From NCBI GenBank assembly GCA_040222875.1, contig JAVKCG010000009.1, forward strand, positions 496,001 to 560,000: a DNA stretch of 64,000 bases, read 5' to 3'. The notes beneath the pieces were generated by a model. It was not told where the DNA came from. It did not search any database and worked only from the letters and a program-made list of their open reading frames with translations. The stretch is from JAJCYL01 sp040222875 (GTDB taxonomy: Bacteria; Bacteroidota; Bacteroidia; Cytophagales; Cyclobacteriaceae). This document shows, piece after piece, positions 25,017 through 34,329 of this stretch; within the stretch, counting starts at the first letter, position 1; every line of letters begins with the position of its first letter. The translations under genes were made by a program, and so were the position numbers.

Positions 25017-26085
25017 AGCATCAGAAAATAACGCCCATTTGAGCACCTCGCAGATCTCGGGGTATATAAATGATGACTTAAAACCCTCAGAAAGGCATCA
25101 AATAGAAAGGCATATTCTAGACTGTGAATTATGCGCTGAGGCTTTAGAAGGCTTTGAATTGCATGGAATCTCAAGAGAACAAATAACCAGTGACATCCAT
25201 TCCCTGAATGAGCGCCTGACTGAAAGGGTAGCCTCGGGAGCAAGCAAGAATAATCGTTGGGCCATTTATGGAATAGCGGCTTCGCTTACGCTGGTTTTGG
25301 TTAGTGTGATTTGGATTTTTCAATCAGATTTATTGACATCTGAGCAATCCGTAGCCGATAACAAACCGACTGAAGTCTTCATGGAAAAGAATGAATCAGC
25401 AGTAGCGGACACTTTGATTGCGCTTGATTCAAGTCCAGTGGAAACAAACATGGAGCCACAAGATGAGGCGATAATAGAGCCTGACGTCTCGGATCCTTCT
25501 AATAAAGTACTTGAATCCGAAGAAGAATTGGTGATAAATGATTTTGATGAAGCCATGGATGAACCGGAAATCGCTGCTCTTGAGGAAGGGCCTCAGGAAT
25601 TAATAGCTGATGACATGGGCGCCGACGACGACATAGCAACGAATAGCACTGCCGGTGAGGGAGTTGCAGCACAGCAGCCAACCGCCGTTTTGGAGGTTTC
25701 ACCTGATCAATCAAAACAACTTGAAGAAAAGCTGCAAAGTGAAGCTTTTCAAGCTGCAAAAAAACAGGCACTGCAATCAAGAAGTGCAAGGCTTTTGCAA
25801 AAGGACAGCTCACCATCACCTCCTGTGCCCATGAATGAGTACTTGGAAAATCTTCAATCAAACCTGCAATACCCGAATGAAGCTGAGAGGGAAAGCATTG
25901 AGGGGGAGGTTGAGGTGAAATTTATTGTAAATGAAGATGGCTCATTGAGCGATTTTGAAGTTGTAAAACCTCTTGGTTTTGGCTGTGATGAAGAAGCCAT
26001 TAGGGTTTTAAGACAAGGGCCAAAATGGACACCCGCTGCAACGGCCACCTCACAAAATATTATTATAAAATTCAGCTTACCATAA
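25009..26085 (+). CDS. Anti-sigma factor with TonB C-terminal domain
   Basis: 358 residues starting at GTG 25009, overlapping the sigma-factor stop. Residues 1-60 carry a zf-HC2-type anti-sigma zinc finger (RHILDCELCAEALEGF). One membrane helix follows at about 82-103 (WAIYGIAASLTLVLVSVIWIF), then a long acidic periplasmic linker, and a TonB C-terminal domain at about 275-358 (EGEVEVKFIVNEDGSLSDFEV). The fusion would let a periplasmic TonB-like domain communicate with sigma sequestration. Similar architectures are common in Bacteroidota, but the mechanism is not known. Confidence 0.88.
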   Translation: MIKASENNAHLSTSQISGYINDDLKPSERHQIERHILDCELCAEALEGFELHGISREQITSDIHSLNERLTERVASGASKNNRWAIYGIAASLTLVLVSVIWIFQSDLLTSEQSVADNKPTEVFMEKNESAVADTLIALDSSPVETNMEPQDEAIIEPDVSDPSNKVLESEEELVINDFDEAMDEPEIAALEEGPQELIADDMGADDDIATNSTAGEGVAAQQPTAVLEVSPDQSKQLEEKLQSEAFQAAKKQALQSRSARLLQKDSSPSPPVPMNEYLENLQSNLQYPNEAERESIEGEVEVKFIVNEDGSLSDFEVVKPLGFGCDEEAIRVLRQGPKWTPAATATSQNIIIKFSLP

Positions 26086-26108
26086 ATTCTTATAGCGAGA
26101 AGTGACGG

Positions 26109-26684
26109 TTATGAAGTCAGTTTAAACGACCGATAAGAAAATATTGCTACCCAGAAATACCCGCCGAAAATGGCTACTTTGTTCATCAAACCACCAATAC
26201 CTTCAACTTCCTGAAAAAAAGTAACAATGGCGACCAGCCACAATAGTAGCGTGTTGGGCACATGAAGTGATTTCCACTCCAAATCAAGTTTTAGCTGAGC
26301 ATTGATTGTTAAGGCAGCAATTAAAAAGAAAAAGAAACTGCCCAGTTCTGAGAATGTTTGTAAAATGTGAGCTTCACCACTTGAAGAAACTGGCATTATT
26401 CCACCAATTGCCAAAAAAATTCCAAACGAGATGAAAGCGATCATTGGGAGCCAACTTACTAAGCCACCTAATATTTTTTGCTTTAACACATATCCCTGAT
26501 AAGCCACCAGGCACCCCGGAATTACGTACCCAAATAACCCAAACCATGGATTGTCTCTTAGCAAGACTGAAAATTTATCGGCCATATGTGAGTACTCAGG
26601 CTTGTCCCATGAGTAGACAATATAAACCAGCAGCACCCAATAAAATGCGAAAACACCGGCTAACGATTGGAGTCTTTCAAGCAT
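26109..26684 (-). CDS. Multi-pass membrane protein, DUF998-like
   Basis: 191 residues with six predicted hydrophobic helices (FAFYWVLLVYIVYSW; LVSWLPMIAFISFGIFLAIG; LGSFFFFLIAALTINA). The pattern MPVSSSGEAHILQTFSELG between helices is reminiscent of DUF998 proteins; the match is tentative. No catalytic motif is seen. It starts 3 bases after the enoyl-CoA hydratase stop, so both are in one operon. Confidence 0.65.
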   Translation of the reverse strand: MLERLQSLAGVFAFYWVLLVYIVYSWDKPEYSHMADKFSVLLRDNPWFGLFGYVIPGCLVAYQGYVLKQKILGGLVSWLPMIAFISFGIFLAIGGIMPVSSSGEAHILQTFSELGSFFFFLIAALTINAQLKLDLEWKSLHVPNTLLLWLVAIVTFFQEVEGIGGLMNKVAIFGGYFWVAIFSYRSFKLTS

Positions 26685-26687
26685 TAC

Positions 26688-27446
26688 CTATTTTGTTTTG
26701 AAGGCTTGAATAGCATTTCTTGTAAACTCCGAGAGCACTAGTTTTCCGCTTTTCTCTGCCCTGCTTTCCAATAGGTCGTTCCAGTTTTCAGTACCTTCCC
26801 AGAATATTGATTTTAATTCTGCCGTAGCTTCAGGGTTGTATCCAGCTAGCTCTTCAGCCATTTTGGCTACGGCTTCGTCTAATTCTTCAGCACTTTCATG
26901 TACTTCAGCATATAAACCCTGTGCCTTAGCCCAATTAGCATCGTACCATTTTTTCGGTTGCATGGCCATTTGCGACATTGCCGATAGGCCCACTTTTCGT
27001 TGAACAGCCGGACCAACAACGAAAGGGCCAATGCCGATGGCCAATTCACTTAAGCGAATGGCGGCAAACTTTGTAGCATGGCAATAATCAACTGCGGAGG
27101 CAATGCCGATACCGCCACCAACGGCTTTACCCTGCACCCTACCGATTATCAGTTTCGGACATGTTCTACAAGCGTTAATAACCTTCGCAAAACCCATGAA
27201 AAACTTTTTACCTGTATCAAAATCCTGAATGCTGATCAATTCATCAAAACTTGCCCCGGCACAAAATGTCCTATCTCCGGCAGACTTTAGTATCAGTACT
27301 TTTACTTCAGGGTTTTCGCCAGCCGCCTTAATTGTATCTGCTAATTTTTGAAGTATATCTCCCGGCAAAGAATTGCTCTGAGGGTGGGAGAACGTAATTG
27401 TTCCTATCGAATTCTGAATTGAAATATCTACGCTGCCTTCGGTCAT
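26688..27446 (-). CDS. Enoyl-CoA hydratase/isomerase family protein
   Basis: 252 residues with the crotonase fold: SAGDRTFCAGASFDEL supplying the first oxyanion-hole residue, and GRVQGKAVGGGIGIASAVDYC the second. At the usual catalytic Glu position it reads AIRLSELAIGIGPFVVGPAV, and a Glu is present. It acts on a CoA thioester in the cytoplasm (hydration or isomerisation); the chain length is unknown. The membrane protein at 26109 is probably co-transcribed. Confidence 0.88.
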   Translation of the reverse strand: MTEGSVDISIQNSIGTITFSHPQSNSLPGDILQKLADTIKAAGENPEVKVLILKSAGDRTFCAGASFDELISIQDFDTGKKFFMGFAKVINACRTCPKLIIGRVQGKAVGGGIGIASAVDYCHATKFAAIRLSELAIGIGPFVVGPAVQRKVGLSAMSQMAMQPKKWYDANWAKAQGLYAEVHESAEELDEAVAKMAEELAGYNPEATAELKSIFWEGTENWNDLLESRAEKSGKLVLSEFTRNAIQAFKTK

Positions 27447-27515
27447 CTTTTCTGGTTTTGATCTGGGGCAAAGATATCCTGCTCAACGCAGTTCAAAAAC
27501 CAGATATGTAAACGC

Positions 27516-28544
27516 TCACTTAGCCGGAATGAATCCTTTTTCTTTAATCTGATAACCGATTAACCAATTGGAAGTTTTGCCCCTGAAAATGAAGACCTCT
27601 TCACCTGGATCCATTTCATTATAAGCTGCCCCGGTAACTTGAATTGTCTGGCCTCCGGCAGTAACGCTGAAGGCTTGCCCCCTACCCGACGACCGCTCTT
27701 TGTTAGTGATTTTTGCTATTGTAACCGCTTTTTCCTGCGATGCTTTGTCACTTGAAAATTTAGAGAAGCATTTGAAAATGGCCTTGATTATGAAAAATTC
27801 GACAATTAAAAATATAAAAGCAGGTATGGCGAAAAACCATTCAAACAACGCACCAAAACTTGTTCCAAGCAAGAAAGCCCCAAAAAAGAAGATCATAAGC
27901 ACATTTGAAAACACCTTAGAATTTCTGGTTTTCAGAAGGATTTTAATGTCCTCCTGAGTTAAAGGAAACTGCTTAATTTGAGCCGAAGAGTCTGATTGAA
28001 CAGATTTATTCCTAAATGAATCCGCAAGATCTGAAATAGATTTTGGCTTTGTCTCGGCTGCATCTGCAAGAGCCTTCCCTGATCTTTCCAAAACAGTTAT
28101 GCCCAAAGTTGTCCCCGAATGCTTGCCTTTATGAAAATCAACTTTATCGCCAACATTAAAGCCATGGTAGTAGCGGCCATCAATCCTCATTTTCTTGTCA
28201 CCGAAGTACAAATAGTAGGTGACTTTTGTTGTTTTATTTTTACCGCTACTTCTACTCCGATGGACTTCCTTGTCGGTTACAACCCCAACGATTGATAGTT
28301 TATTCCCGCTTTGTATATCCAGCAACGATGAGATGACAAGGAAAAGAACTATTCCCGCAAAAAATACTATGAAACCGTAAATAACATACTGAAAAAAGTC
28401 CGCTCCCTGTCCATCAGTGAGGGTAAGCATGAAATAGAAAACGACACCTGAGAAGACGGCGAATATGCCTGCACCTGCAAAATTTTTGCTGAGTTTCTTT
28501 CTATCCTCTGATGTTAAAGCAATTAATTTTTCTTCGTATGACAT
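27516..28544 (-). CDS. Hypothetical four-helix membrane protein with duplicated beta domains
   Basis: 342 residues. Helices lie near 25-45 and 54-75, then again near 215-260. Each pair is followed by a small beta domain: KLSIVGVVTDKEVHRSRSSG (to about 155) and TIAKITNKERSSGRGQAFSV (to the C-terminus). The similar SSG-containing loops suggest an internal duplication. The beta parts resemble DUF3592-like modules, but I cannot name the family. Function is unknown. Confidence 0.7.
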   Translation of the reverse strand: MSYEEKLIALTSEDRKKLSKNFAGAGIFAVFSGVVFYFMLTLTDGQGADFFQYVIYGFIVFFAGIVLFLVISSLLDIQSGNKLSIVGVVTDKEVHRSRSSGKNKTTKVTYYLYFGDKKMRIDGRYYHGFNVGDKVDFHKGKHSGTTLGITVLERSGKALADAAETKPKSISDLADSFRNKSVQSDSSAQIKQFPLTQEDIKILLKTRNSKVFSNVLMIFFFGAFLLGTSFGALFEWFFAIPAFIFLIVEFFIIKAIFKCFSKFSSDKASQEKAVTIAKITNKERSSGRGQAFSVTAGGQTIQVTGAAYNEMDPGEEVFIFRGKTSNWLIGYQIKEKGFIPAK

Positions 28545-28628
28545 TCGTTCAACTCAACATCCAAAATAACCGAATCATAGAAAGCAAGAAATACCCATTC
28601 CCCGCAAGTTCAAATCCTGAATGAGAAA

Positions 28629-30005
28629 TTAGAACTGAATATCCTCAACATTTTTCGGAATTGGTTTACCTAGAATCATTGATCCAGATTCTGTAATGAG
28701 GATATTGTCTTCGATTCGGATGCCCCCGAACCCGAGGTACTTTTCAACTTCACTATAATTAATGAAGTCTTTGTGCCGTCCTTCTGATTTCCAAATATCG
28801 ATCAGCTCAGGAATGAAATAAAGTCCCGGCTCAACAGTTAGCGTAAAGCCTGTCTCGAGTTTTCTGCCAAGTCGCAAGGATTTGGTTCCAAACAAATTAC
28901 TCCGCTTTACATCCTCTGAATAGCCCACATAATCCTCTCCTAAATCTTCCATGTCATGAACATCCAAACCAATCATATGACCTAGCCCATGTGGACAAAA
29001 TAAGGCATGGGCACCTTCCATAACAGCTGCCTCGGCGTCGCCCTTCATCAAGCCTAAATCAGTAAGTCCCTCCGTAAGGATTTTCATGGCACTATGGTGT
29101 ACCTCTTTATAGGTAACACCGGGTTTGCAGTTTTGGATAGACTCTACCTCAGCCCTTAAGACGATATCGTAAACATCCCTTTGCTTATCGCTAAACTGAC
29201 CACCTACCGGAAATGTGCGGGTAATGTCTGCGGTGTAATGTGAAGCCACGGATGCACCGGCATCTACCAAAAGGAGTTGTCCTCTTTGTAAGGTATTTCC
29301 ATAATTATGATTGTGAAGGGTTTGTCCATTCACAGTAATGATGGGGGTGTACCCGAAGTATCCCTGCTTAGCATCAACTATTTCTGCAATGGCCCCCTTG
29401 ATTCGATATTCTGGCTCTCCATCCCTGGCAAGCTCATTGGCCATTATGTGCATTTCCCTCGCAATATTTACTGCTTGCCCTATCTCATTTACCTCTTCAT
29501 TTGATTTGATTGAACGAATTGAGATAATCGCATGAATCAATTCTACTGAGGCTTTATCCTTTACAGAATTAGCTGGAATTTCAAGCCATTCAGACAATTT
29601 CAGGGTGTTAGCTGCCCTATAGGGAGGCAAAAAATGAACCGCTTTTTTGGCATCCACGGCTTTTTGGAGAAATCCCTGCAGACTATTTGAGGGCTTTAGG
29701 GAACGAATCCCAACTGATGCACACTGATCAACTAATTTATCCTGTGGCCCCATCCAAACAATGTGGTCTATGGATAACTCATCACCAAAAATTATTTCTT
29801 CATCATTATCGATATCAATCACTGCATTCAGGCCAGGATGGTCTAAACCGAAAAAATAGATGAACGAACTATCCTGACGGAAGGGATAACAATTGTCGGT
29901 GTAGTTCATAGGGCTCTCTTCGTTTCCAAGAAACAGGAGTAGCCCAGACTGGAACTGGGATTTTAGTTTAGATCGTCGGTTGGTGTATGTGGAGGCTGAA
30001 AACAT
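28629..30005 (-). CDS. M24B aminopeptidase P (Xaa-Pro aminopeptidase)
   Basis: 458 residues. The N-terminal creatinase-like domain runs to about residue 165. The pita-bread catalytic domain carries all five metal ligands: LLVDAGAS and TADITRTFPV (two Asp), HGLGHMIGLDVHD (His), TVEPGLYF (Glu) and GGIRIEDNIL (Glu). It removes N-terminal residues before proline and is cytoplasmic (no signal). The SDR gene ends 6 bases upstream, so they share a transcript. Length fits the bacterial PepP group. Confidence 0.92.
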   Translation of the reverse strand: MFSASTYTNRRSKLKSQFQSGLLLFLGNEESPMNYTDNCYPFRQDSSFIYFFGLDHPGLNAVIDIDNDEEIIFGDELSIDHIVWMGPQDKLVDQCASVGIRSLKPSNSLQGFLQKAVDAKKAVHFLPPYRAANTLKLSEWLEIPANSVKDKASVELIHAIISIRSIKSNEEVNEIGQAVNIAREMHIMANELARDGEPEYRIKGAIAEIVDAKQGYFGYTPIITVNGQTLHNHNYGNTLQRGQLLLVDAGASVASHYTADITRTFPVGGQFSDKQRDVYDIVLRAEVESIQNCKPGVTYKEVHHSAMKILTEGLTDLGLMKGDAEAAVMEGAHALFCPHGLGHMIGLDVHDMEDLGEDYVGYSEDVKRSNLFGTKSLRLGRKLETGFTLTVEPGLYFIPELIDIWKSEGRHKDFINYSEVEKYLGFGGIRIEDNILITESGSMILGKPIPKNVEDIQF

Positions 30006-30011
30006 ATGTTG

Positions 30012-30860
30012 TTAGTTAATCTTGAATAGTTTTTTGATGAACTTATCCATAACTCTATCTGGTAGCATGCTGGGAATAGTGAAATCGAAAAATTTATTAT
30101 TTAAAAATGAATATCTCGTTTTGGGATTTGACGATTCAAACACCTTCAAAACCTTATTAGACAAAACTTCTGAGGGCATTGCTTTTGCCTCCTGCTTGGT
30201 AAACTCCTTTTTGATCCTTTGCATTGGTCGATAGTATGGCGTATCCTCCCATTCTTTCGGAAGATCGGCATTCAAAGCTTTATCCCAGATAGGGGTTTTG
30301 ATGGCTCCAGGACCGATAATGATTACATCTATGCCGAAGCCCAATAGCTCACGGCGCAGGGCATGCGACCAGCCCTCTAGCGCAAACTTGGAAGCATTGT
30401 ATGGCCCCAGGAATGGGAATGCCAGCTTACCAGAAACTGAACTGATATTCAGGATTTTTCCTGGTGGATGGGGACAATCTTTCTTAGCGCCTAGCAATTC
30501 AAGAAAAGTTTGGGTCACGGCAATCGCACCAAACAAATTCACCTCTAATTGGTACCTGAATGTCTCAAGGGGCAGTAGCTGTGTAGGGCCGCTTAAAGCA
30601 ATGCCTGCATTGTTGATCAGACCAGCTAAGCCATTTTCTCCAACTGTTGCTTTTACGCTAGCAAGTGAATTTTGAATGGCCGCCTGATCGGTGACATCAA
30701 ACAAAAGGGCAGTGAAATTGGCCCCAAATTCATTCGACAACCTTTCAGCATCTTCGCTCTTACGCACACTGCCCAACACATGGTACCCTGATTTAATAAA
30801 GGCTTTTGTGAGGTCATACCCGATGCCAGTTGAAACACCTGTAATCAAAATAAACTTCAT
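30012..30860 (-). CDS. Short-chain dehydrogenase/reductase (SDR)
   Basis: 282 residues of classical SDR type: TGVSTGIGYDLTKAF (cofactor-binding TGxxxGIG), LINNAGIA, catalytic Ser in ILNISSVSGKLAF, and YNASKFALEGW with the Tyr-Lys pair. A longer C-terminal part (TKQEAKAMPSEVLSNKVLKV) resembles retinol-dehydrogenase-like SDRs. Substrate unknown. It lies between the DksA/TraR-type gene (17 bases upstream) and the aminopeptidase P gene. Confidence 0.88.
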   Translation of the reverse strand: MKFILITGVSTGIGYDLTKAFIKSGYHVLGSVRKSEDAERLSNEFGANFTALLFDVTDQAAIQNSLASVKATVGENGLAGLINNAGIALSGPTQLLPLETFRYQLEVNLFGAIAVTQTFLELLGAKKDCPHPPGKILNISSVSGKLAFPFLGPYNASKFALEGWSHALRRELLGFGIDVIIIGPGAIKTPIWDKALNADLPKEWEDTPYYRPMQRIKKEFTKQEAKAMPSEVLSNKVLKVFESSNPKTRYSFLNNKFFDFTIPSMLPDRVMDKFIKKLFKIN

Positions 30861-30877
30861 GGATGAAATTTAACCCT

Positions 30878-31204
30878 TTAAGCACAATTCACGCACCTGA
30901 CAGCATGCGGCATTAGCATAATCCTACCAAGGGGGATGGGTTTCTTGCAATTCACACAAATTCCAAAACCCTCATCATCTACTTTACTCAAAGCCTTTTC
31001 AAGTTTCAGGAGTTTATCCTGTGATTGCCGCAGTGAAGCTTCAATCACGCTTTTGTTATTGATCGCATCCATGCGGCTGATGCGGCCAATTGAATTTTCA
31101 GGGGATATTGGTTGAGATTGATTCCTCAAATCCTCAATATCAACTTTTGTTTTTCGGATTTCCTCTTCAATGCGTTTTCTGACGTCACTTCTGTCCAAGC
31201 TCAT
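30878..31204 (-). CDS. DksA/TraR-family zinc-finger protein
   Basis: 108 residues: an N-terminal coiled coil (RKRIEEEIRKTKVDIEDLRN; LRQSQDKLLKLEKALSKV) and a C-terminal four-Cys zinc finger (GICVNCKKPIPLGRIMLMP, then AVRCVNC). Related proteins bind the RNA polymerase secondary channel. The acidic coiled-coil tip of true DksA is not obvious, so a TraR-like role is equally possible. First gene of the minus-strand run down to 28629. Confidence 0.85.
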   Translation of the reverse strand: MSLDRSDVRKRIEEEIRKTKVDIEDLRNQSQPISPENSIGRISRMDAINNKSVIEASLRQSQDKLLKLEKALSKVDDEGFGICVNCKKPIPLGRIMLMPHAVRCVNCA

Positions 31205-31282
31205 GTTTTAAAATTAATCTAATTGACAATCCCATAGAACAATAGAGATTCTACACTGTATATAAGGGGCGACACTCTTAAT

Positions 31283-31350
31283 AGCATTAAAAACCTTTAG
31301 ATTAGAATTCTATAAAGCAAATAACCGGAGTTCGAGTTCCGGTATTCAAT
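31283..31350 (+). repeat. 68-bp structured repeat, copy 1
   Basis: Contains two hairpins: CTTTA/TAAAG (31295-31299 with 31313-31317) and CCGGAG-TTCGAG-TTCCGG (31325-31342). A second copy lies at 31913-31980. The start codon of the next gene is 24 bases after this copy. Changes between copies keep both stems paired (CTTTA/TAAAG to CCTTA/TAAGG, and a G-U to A-U change), which suggests selection on structure. Confidence 0.7.
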
Positions 31351-31373
31351 TTACTATTCAAAAACCTGACACT

Positions 31374-31817
31374 ATGAGTTACTCATCAATTATACTATCC
31401 CTCCTAACCATTATCACATTGAATACTTTTGGTCAAAATCAGGAAGGATTTAAGGACTATGATTGGTTTCAAGCTAAGTATGTAAAATTTAAGCCAGGAA
31501 AAGTCGCAACCGCCAGACAGCTACTTAAGGACTACCTATATAAGGCGAATGAAATTTCCGGCAGGCTTGTTCTCACTTTTGAATCAGACTTTGGTGATTG
31601 GGACCACATAGCATATCTACATCTGAAAGACGGACCTAAACAACTGAGTTATGAAAACGCTGAAATTGAATCAAAATGGTGGAAAGGAGTTGTAGAGCTT
31701 GTTGGATCAGAACAAGAGGCAATGGAAATCATCAAGGATTACCAAGACTGCATATTAAACGAAAAATATTCGCTTGTCAGGATGCATAATATGGAAAATC
31801 AGATGAGTAGAAGATAA
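31374..31817 (+). CDS. Secreted hypothetical protein, 147 residues
   Basis: It has a Sec signal peptide (MSYSSIILSLLTIITLNTFG). The mature part has an alpha/beta ferredoxin-like pattern (WFQAKYVKFKPGKVATARQL, VLTFESDFGDWDHIAYLHL) that would fit a dimeric alpha-beta barrel such as the antibiotic-monooxygenase/NIPSNAP type; this is tentative. It is flanked by the two 68-bp structured repeats and lies next to the cassette-like region, so it may be accessory. Function unknown. Confidence 0.65.
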   Translation: MSYSSIILSLLTIITLNTFGQNQEGFKDYDWFQAKYVKFKPGKVATARQLLKDYLYKANEISGRLVLTFESDFGDWDHIAYLHLKDGPKQLSYENAEIESKWWKGVVELVGSEQEAMEIIKDYQDCILNEKYSLVRMHNMENQMSRR

Positions 31818-31912
31818 TTGATTTCTAACATTCAAACTGATTTTAAGGAGCTTACGAGTGACTTTATGTTATAAATGAGAGTTATGCTCCAGTTGCAATA
31901 GGTCATTTGGTG

Positions 31913-31980
31913 AGTATTGAAAACCCCTTAGATTAGACTTCTATAAGGTAATATCCGGAATTCGAGTTCCGGTTATCCAA
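31913..31980 (+). repeat. 68-bp structured repeat, copy 2
   Basis: CCTTA/TAAGG (31926-31930 with 31943-31947) and a perfect 6-bp hairpin CCGGAA-TTCGAG-TTCCGG (31955-31972). It ends two to three bases before GTTGGCATTCAT, the left boundary of the DUF262 cassette, and 29 bases before the DUF262 start codon. Confidence 0.7.
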
Positions 31981-31983
31981 TTG

Positions 31984-34180
31984 TTGGCATTCATTGAAAA
32001 CAGACACGGATGGCAGATAATAAACTTCAATCGTTAACGGAGATATTTAACGAGAAATTTTTTAGAATCCCCGACTTTCAAAGGGGTTACTCTTGGGAAA
32101 CAAACCAACTCGAAGACTTTTGGGAAGACCTGATGAACCTTAAAGGAGACAAAATCCATTACACGGGACTTTTAACCGTTGAGTCAATCTCAAAATCAAG
32201 CGTTCAAAATATTGAAAAATGGCAAGATGACTTATGGCTTTTTGAAAGAGAACTTGGAGCATACTATTTAATTGATGGACAGCAAAGACTGACAACTTCA
32301 ATTATCCTAATCAACGAAATCCTTAATCAATTTGCAGACAATGAAGGAATCAACTTTAAGGACAAGTCGTATTGGGTAAATAAGTTTCTATTTCAAGCGT
32401 ACGAAGAAAATTACAAATCGTACATATTCGGTTATGAGCGAGATAACCCAAGTGATGAGTTTTTCAAAACAAAGATTTTAGAACAAGAATCTTCGACTGC
32501 CGATAAAGTTCCTGAACAGACATTATACACTTCAAATCTTAAAACAGCTAAAAACTTTTTCAATCAGAAATTAGAGAAAATTGATAAAAAAGAACTTGAA
32601 GAAATATTTAAGAAAGTTACAGCCAAGTTCAAATTCAATTTCTATGAAATTGATGACGAACTTGATGTTTATGTAACTTTTGAAACAATGAACAACAGGG
32701 GAAAACCATTGTCAAATTTGGAACTCCTAAAAAACAGATTGATATATCTGTCCACTCTTTTAGATGTTGACACCCAAACAAGAGTCAGATTAAGAAAAGA
32801 CATAAACGAGACTTGGAAAACAATCTACGAGTACTTAGGCAAGAACAAAGACAACGCAATGGATGATGATGAGTTTTTGCGTAATCATTGGATAATGTAC
32901 TTTAAGTACGACAGAAAAGAATCTGCCTCTTATGCTAAATTTTTGCTCAACAAAAAATTTACGGCAAAAAATGCGATTAAAGGTAAAGTTGTTCTAACCG
33001 ACATAAAGGAATATATAGACAGTCTTTCTAAATGTGTTAAATCTTGGTTTTTCTTATTCAATCCACAATACTCGGAATATCAAGACGACACAAAAGAATG
33101 GATACAGAAGCTCAACCGATTAGGAATGAGTGCTTTTCCTCCGTTGTTTATGGCTGCAATGACAAAGTGTAACGAAAATGAATTTTTACCACTACTCAAA
33201 TCAGCAGAGCGATTTATTTTTCTCGTTTTCAGACTTTCACAAAGACCCTCAAACACCAAAAACAGCCATTTTTATCGACTCGCCAATTCTTTTTATTTCG
33301 GAAAGGATTCAATAACCATTCAATCGACAATCGGAAATATTGATTGGATGACACAAGGAGAATCAGGGGATGGGGATGACTATGTTTATCACGGTTGGTT
33401 TGACCTTGAAAAATTTGACAACTACGTTAAAGACCTGTACGACAAAGGCGAAGGATTTTACACTTGGAACGGATTACGATACTTCCTTTTTGAGTATGAA
33501 CTATTCTTACAAGAAAAAGCCAACGGAAATCAGAAAATAAGTTGGACAGACTTTAACAAACGAAAGAAAGAAGATACAATTGAGCATATCTATCCTCAAA
33601 CCCCAAAAGATGATTGTTGGACTTCCGTTTTCAACGAACACTCAAAAAAGGAAAGAAAAATATTACTAAACACATTGGGAAATTTGGTTTTACTCGGACA
33701 ATCAAAAAACTCTGAATTTCAAAACAAGTGCTTTGACTTTAAGAAAAAACATACCAATAAGGATGGAAATGAAGTTGGTTTTTTCAATGGAGCATATAGC
33801 GAGATAGAAGTTTCCAGTTATGACCATTGGACACCAACGGAAATTGAAAGTCGGGGTAAAAAAATGCTCTCTTTTCTCGAAGAAAGGTGGGATATTGACT
33901 TTGAAGGTTGGAAAATAGAGAAAGAAGATTTATTGAAATTGGACTTCTTGAAAAAAGAGACGATTGAAGAAGAATAAAAAAACAACGAAATGCCAACATT
34001 GGCTATACGTAATACGGGAGGAAGTGCCACCCGAAAGGTCTGTGCTTCTATTCCGCCAAAGCTACACTTTGACGTTTTATGGAAAATAAGTTAAAAACAC
34101 AAAGCGTAGCTTTGGCTACCGTTCATGCTAAACTGAAAGCGAAATACCTTGAAATCCCGTACTGCGCATAACCGAGACCG
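31984..34180 (+). mobile_element. Integron-cassette-like unit carrying the DUF262 gene
   Basis: The unit starts at TTGGCATTCAT just after G31983 and ends with G34180, where the next TTGGCATTCAT begins. It contains one gene (32010-33977) followed 7 bases later by a 200-bp imperfect inverted repeat (33985-34186). Unit boundaries at G/TTGGCA imitate the G/TTRRRY recombination point of integron attC sites, and gene-plus-downstream-hairpin organisation matches a gene cassette. No integrase gene is in the window. The integron interpretation is inference. Confidence 0.5.
32010..33977 (+). CDS. DUF262-DUF1524 protein (GmrSD-like nuclease, probable defence gene)
   Basis: 655 residues. The N-terminal DUF262 has the ParB-like motifs IPDFQRGYSWE (about 19) and YYLIDGQQRLTTSIIL (about 88). 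The C-terminal DUF1524 has the HNH-like core DTIEHIYPQ and NTLGNLVLLGQSKNSEFQNK. This is a single-chain GmrS-GmrD arrangement, as in type IV restriction enzymes that cut modified phage DNA; other DUF262 proteins act in different defence systems. Composition is AT-rich and codon use is A-rich relative to neighbours, suggesting transfer. It is bounded by cassette-like repeats. Confidence 0.85.
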   Translation: MADNKLQSLTEIFNEKFFRIPDFQRGYSWETNQLEDFWEDLMNLKGDKIHYTGLLTVESISKSSVQNIEKWQDDLWLFERELGAYYLIDGQQRLTTSIILINEILNQFADNEGINFKDKSYWVNKFLFQAYEENYKSYIFGYERDNPSDEFFKTKILEQESSTADKVPEQTLYTSNLKTAKNFFNQKLEKIDKKELEEIFKKVTAKFKFNFYEIDDELDVYVTFETMNNRGKPLSNLELLKNRLIYLSTLLDVDTQTRVRLRKDINETWKTIYEYLGKNKDNAMDDDEFLRNHWIMYFKYDRKESASYAKFLLNKKFTAKNAIKGKVVLTDIKEYIDSLSKCVKSWFFLFNPQYSEYQDDTKEWIQKLNRLGMSAFPPLFMAAMTKCNENEFLPLLKSAERFIFLVFRLSQRPSNTKNSHFYRLANSFYFGKDSITIQSTIGNIDWMTQGESGDGDDYVYHGWFDLEKFDNYVKDLYDKGEGFYTWNGLRYFLFEYELFLQEKANGNQKISWTDFNKRKKEDTIEHIYPQTPKDDCWTSVFNEHSKKERKILLNTLGNLVLLGQSKNSEFQNKCFDFKKKHTNKDGNEVGFFNGAYSEIEVSSYDHWTPTEIESRGKKMLSFLEERWDIDFEGWKIEKEDLLKLDFLKKETIEEE

Positions 34181-34186
34181 TTGGCA
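33985..34186 (+). repeat. attC-like imperfect inverted repeat
   Basis: The outer arms are TGCCAAC (33991-33997) and GTTGGCA (34180-34186). Next, TATACGTAATACGGGA is opposed by an arm matching at 13 of 16 bases. Inside lies a 16-bp inverted repeat with one mismatch (34056-34071 with 34100-34115, CCAAAGCTAC/GTAGCTTTGG core). The whole 200 bp can fold into one long hairpin as single-stranded DNA. The outer 7-mers match the RYYYAAC/GTTRRRY core at 5 of 7 positions. The left end ACGAAATGCCA recurs after the PIN gene. Confidence 0.6.
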
Positions 34187-34329
34187 TTCATACAGATGAA
34201 AAAATGGCAATGAAATTAATATGAGGTTTACTTAAAGCACTGCAAAGTTCCAGCCATAACTAACTCTCACATTTATTTAGACATAGATGCTTATACAATA
34301 CTTCTCAATCGAACTTAGTAAATTTGACT

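Noticed and set aside
31283..31350. tRNA-like element: CCGGAGTTCGAGTTCCGG looks like a T-arm
   Set aside because: The stem-loop has an 8-base (or 6-base) loop rather than 7, G53-C61 pairing fails, no acceptor or D-arm partner is found, and the preceding hairpin is not an anticodon arm.
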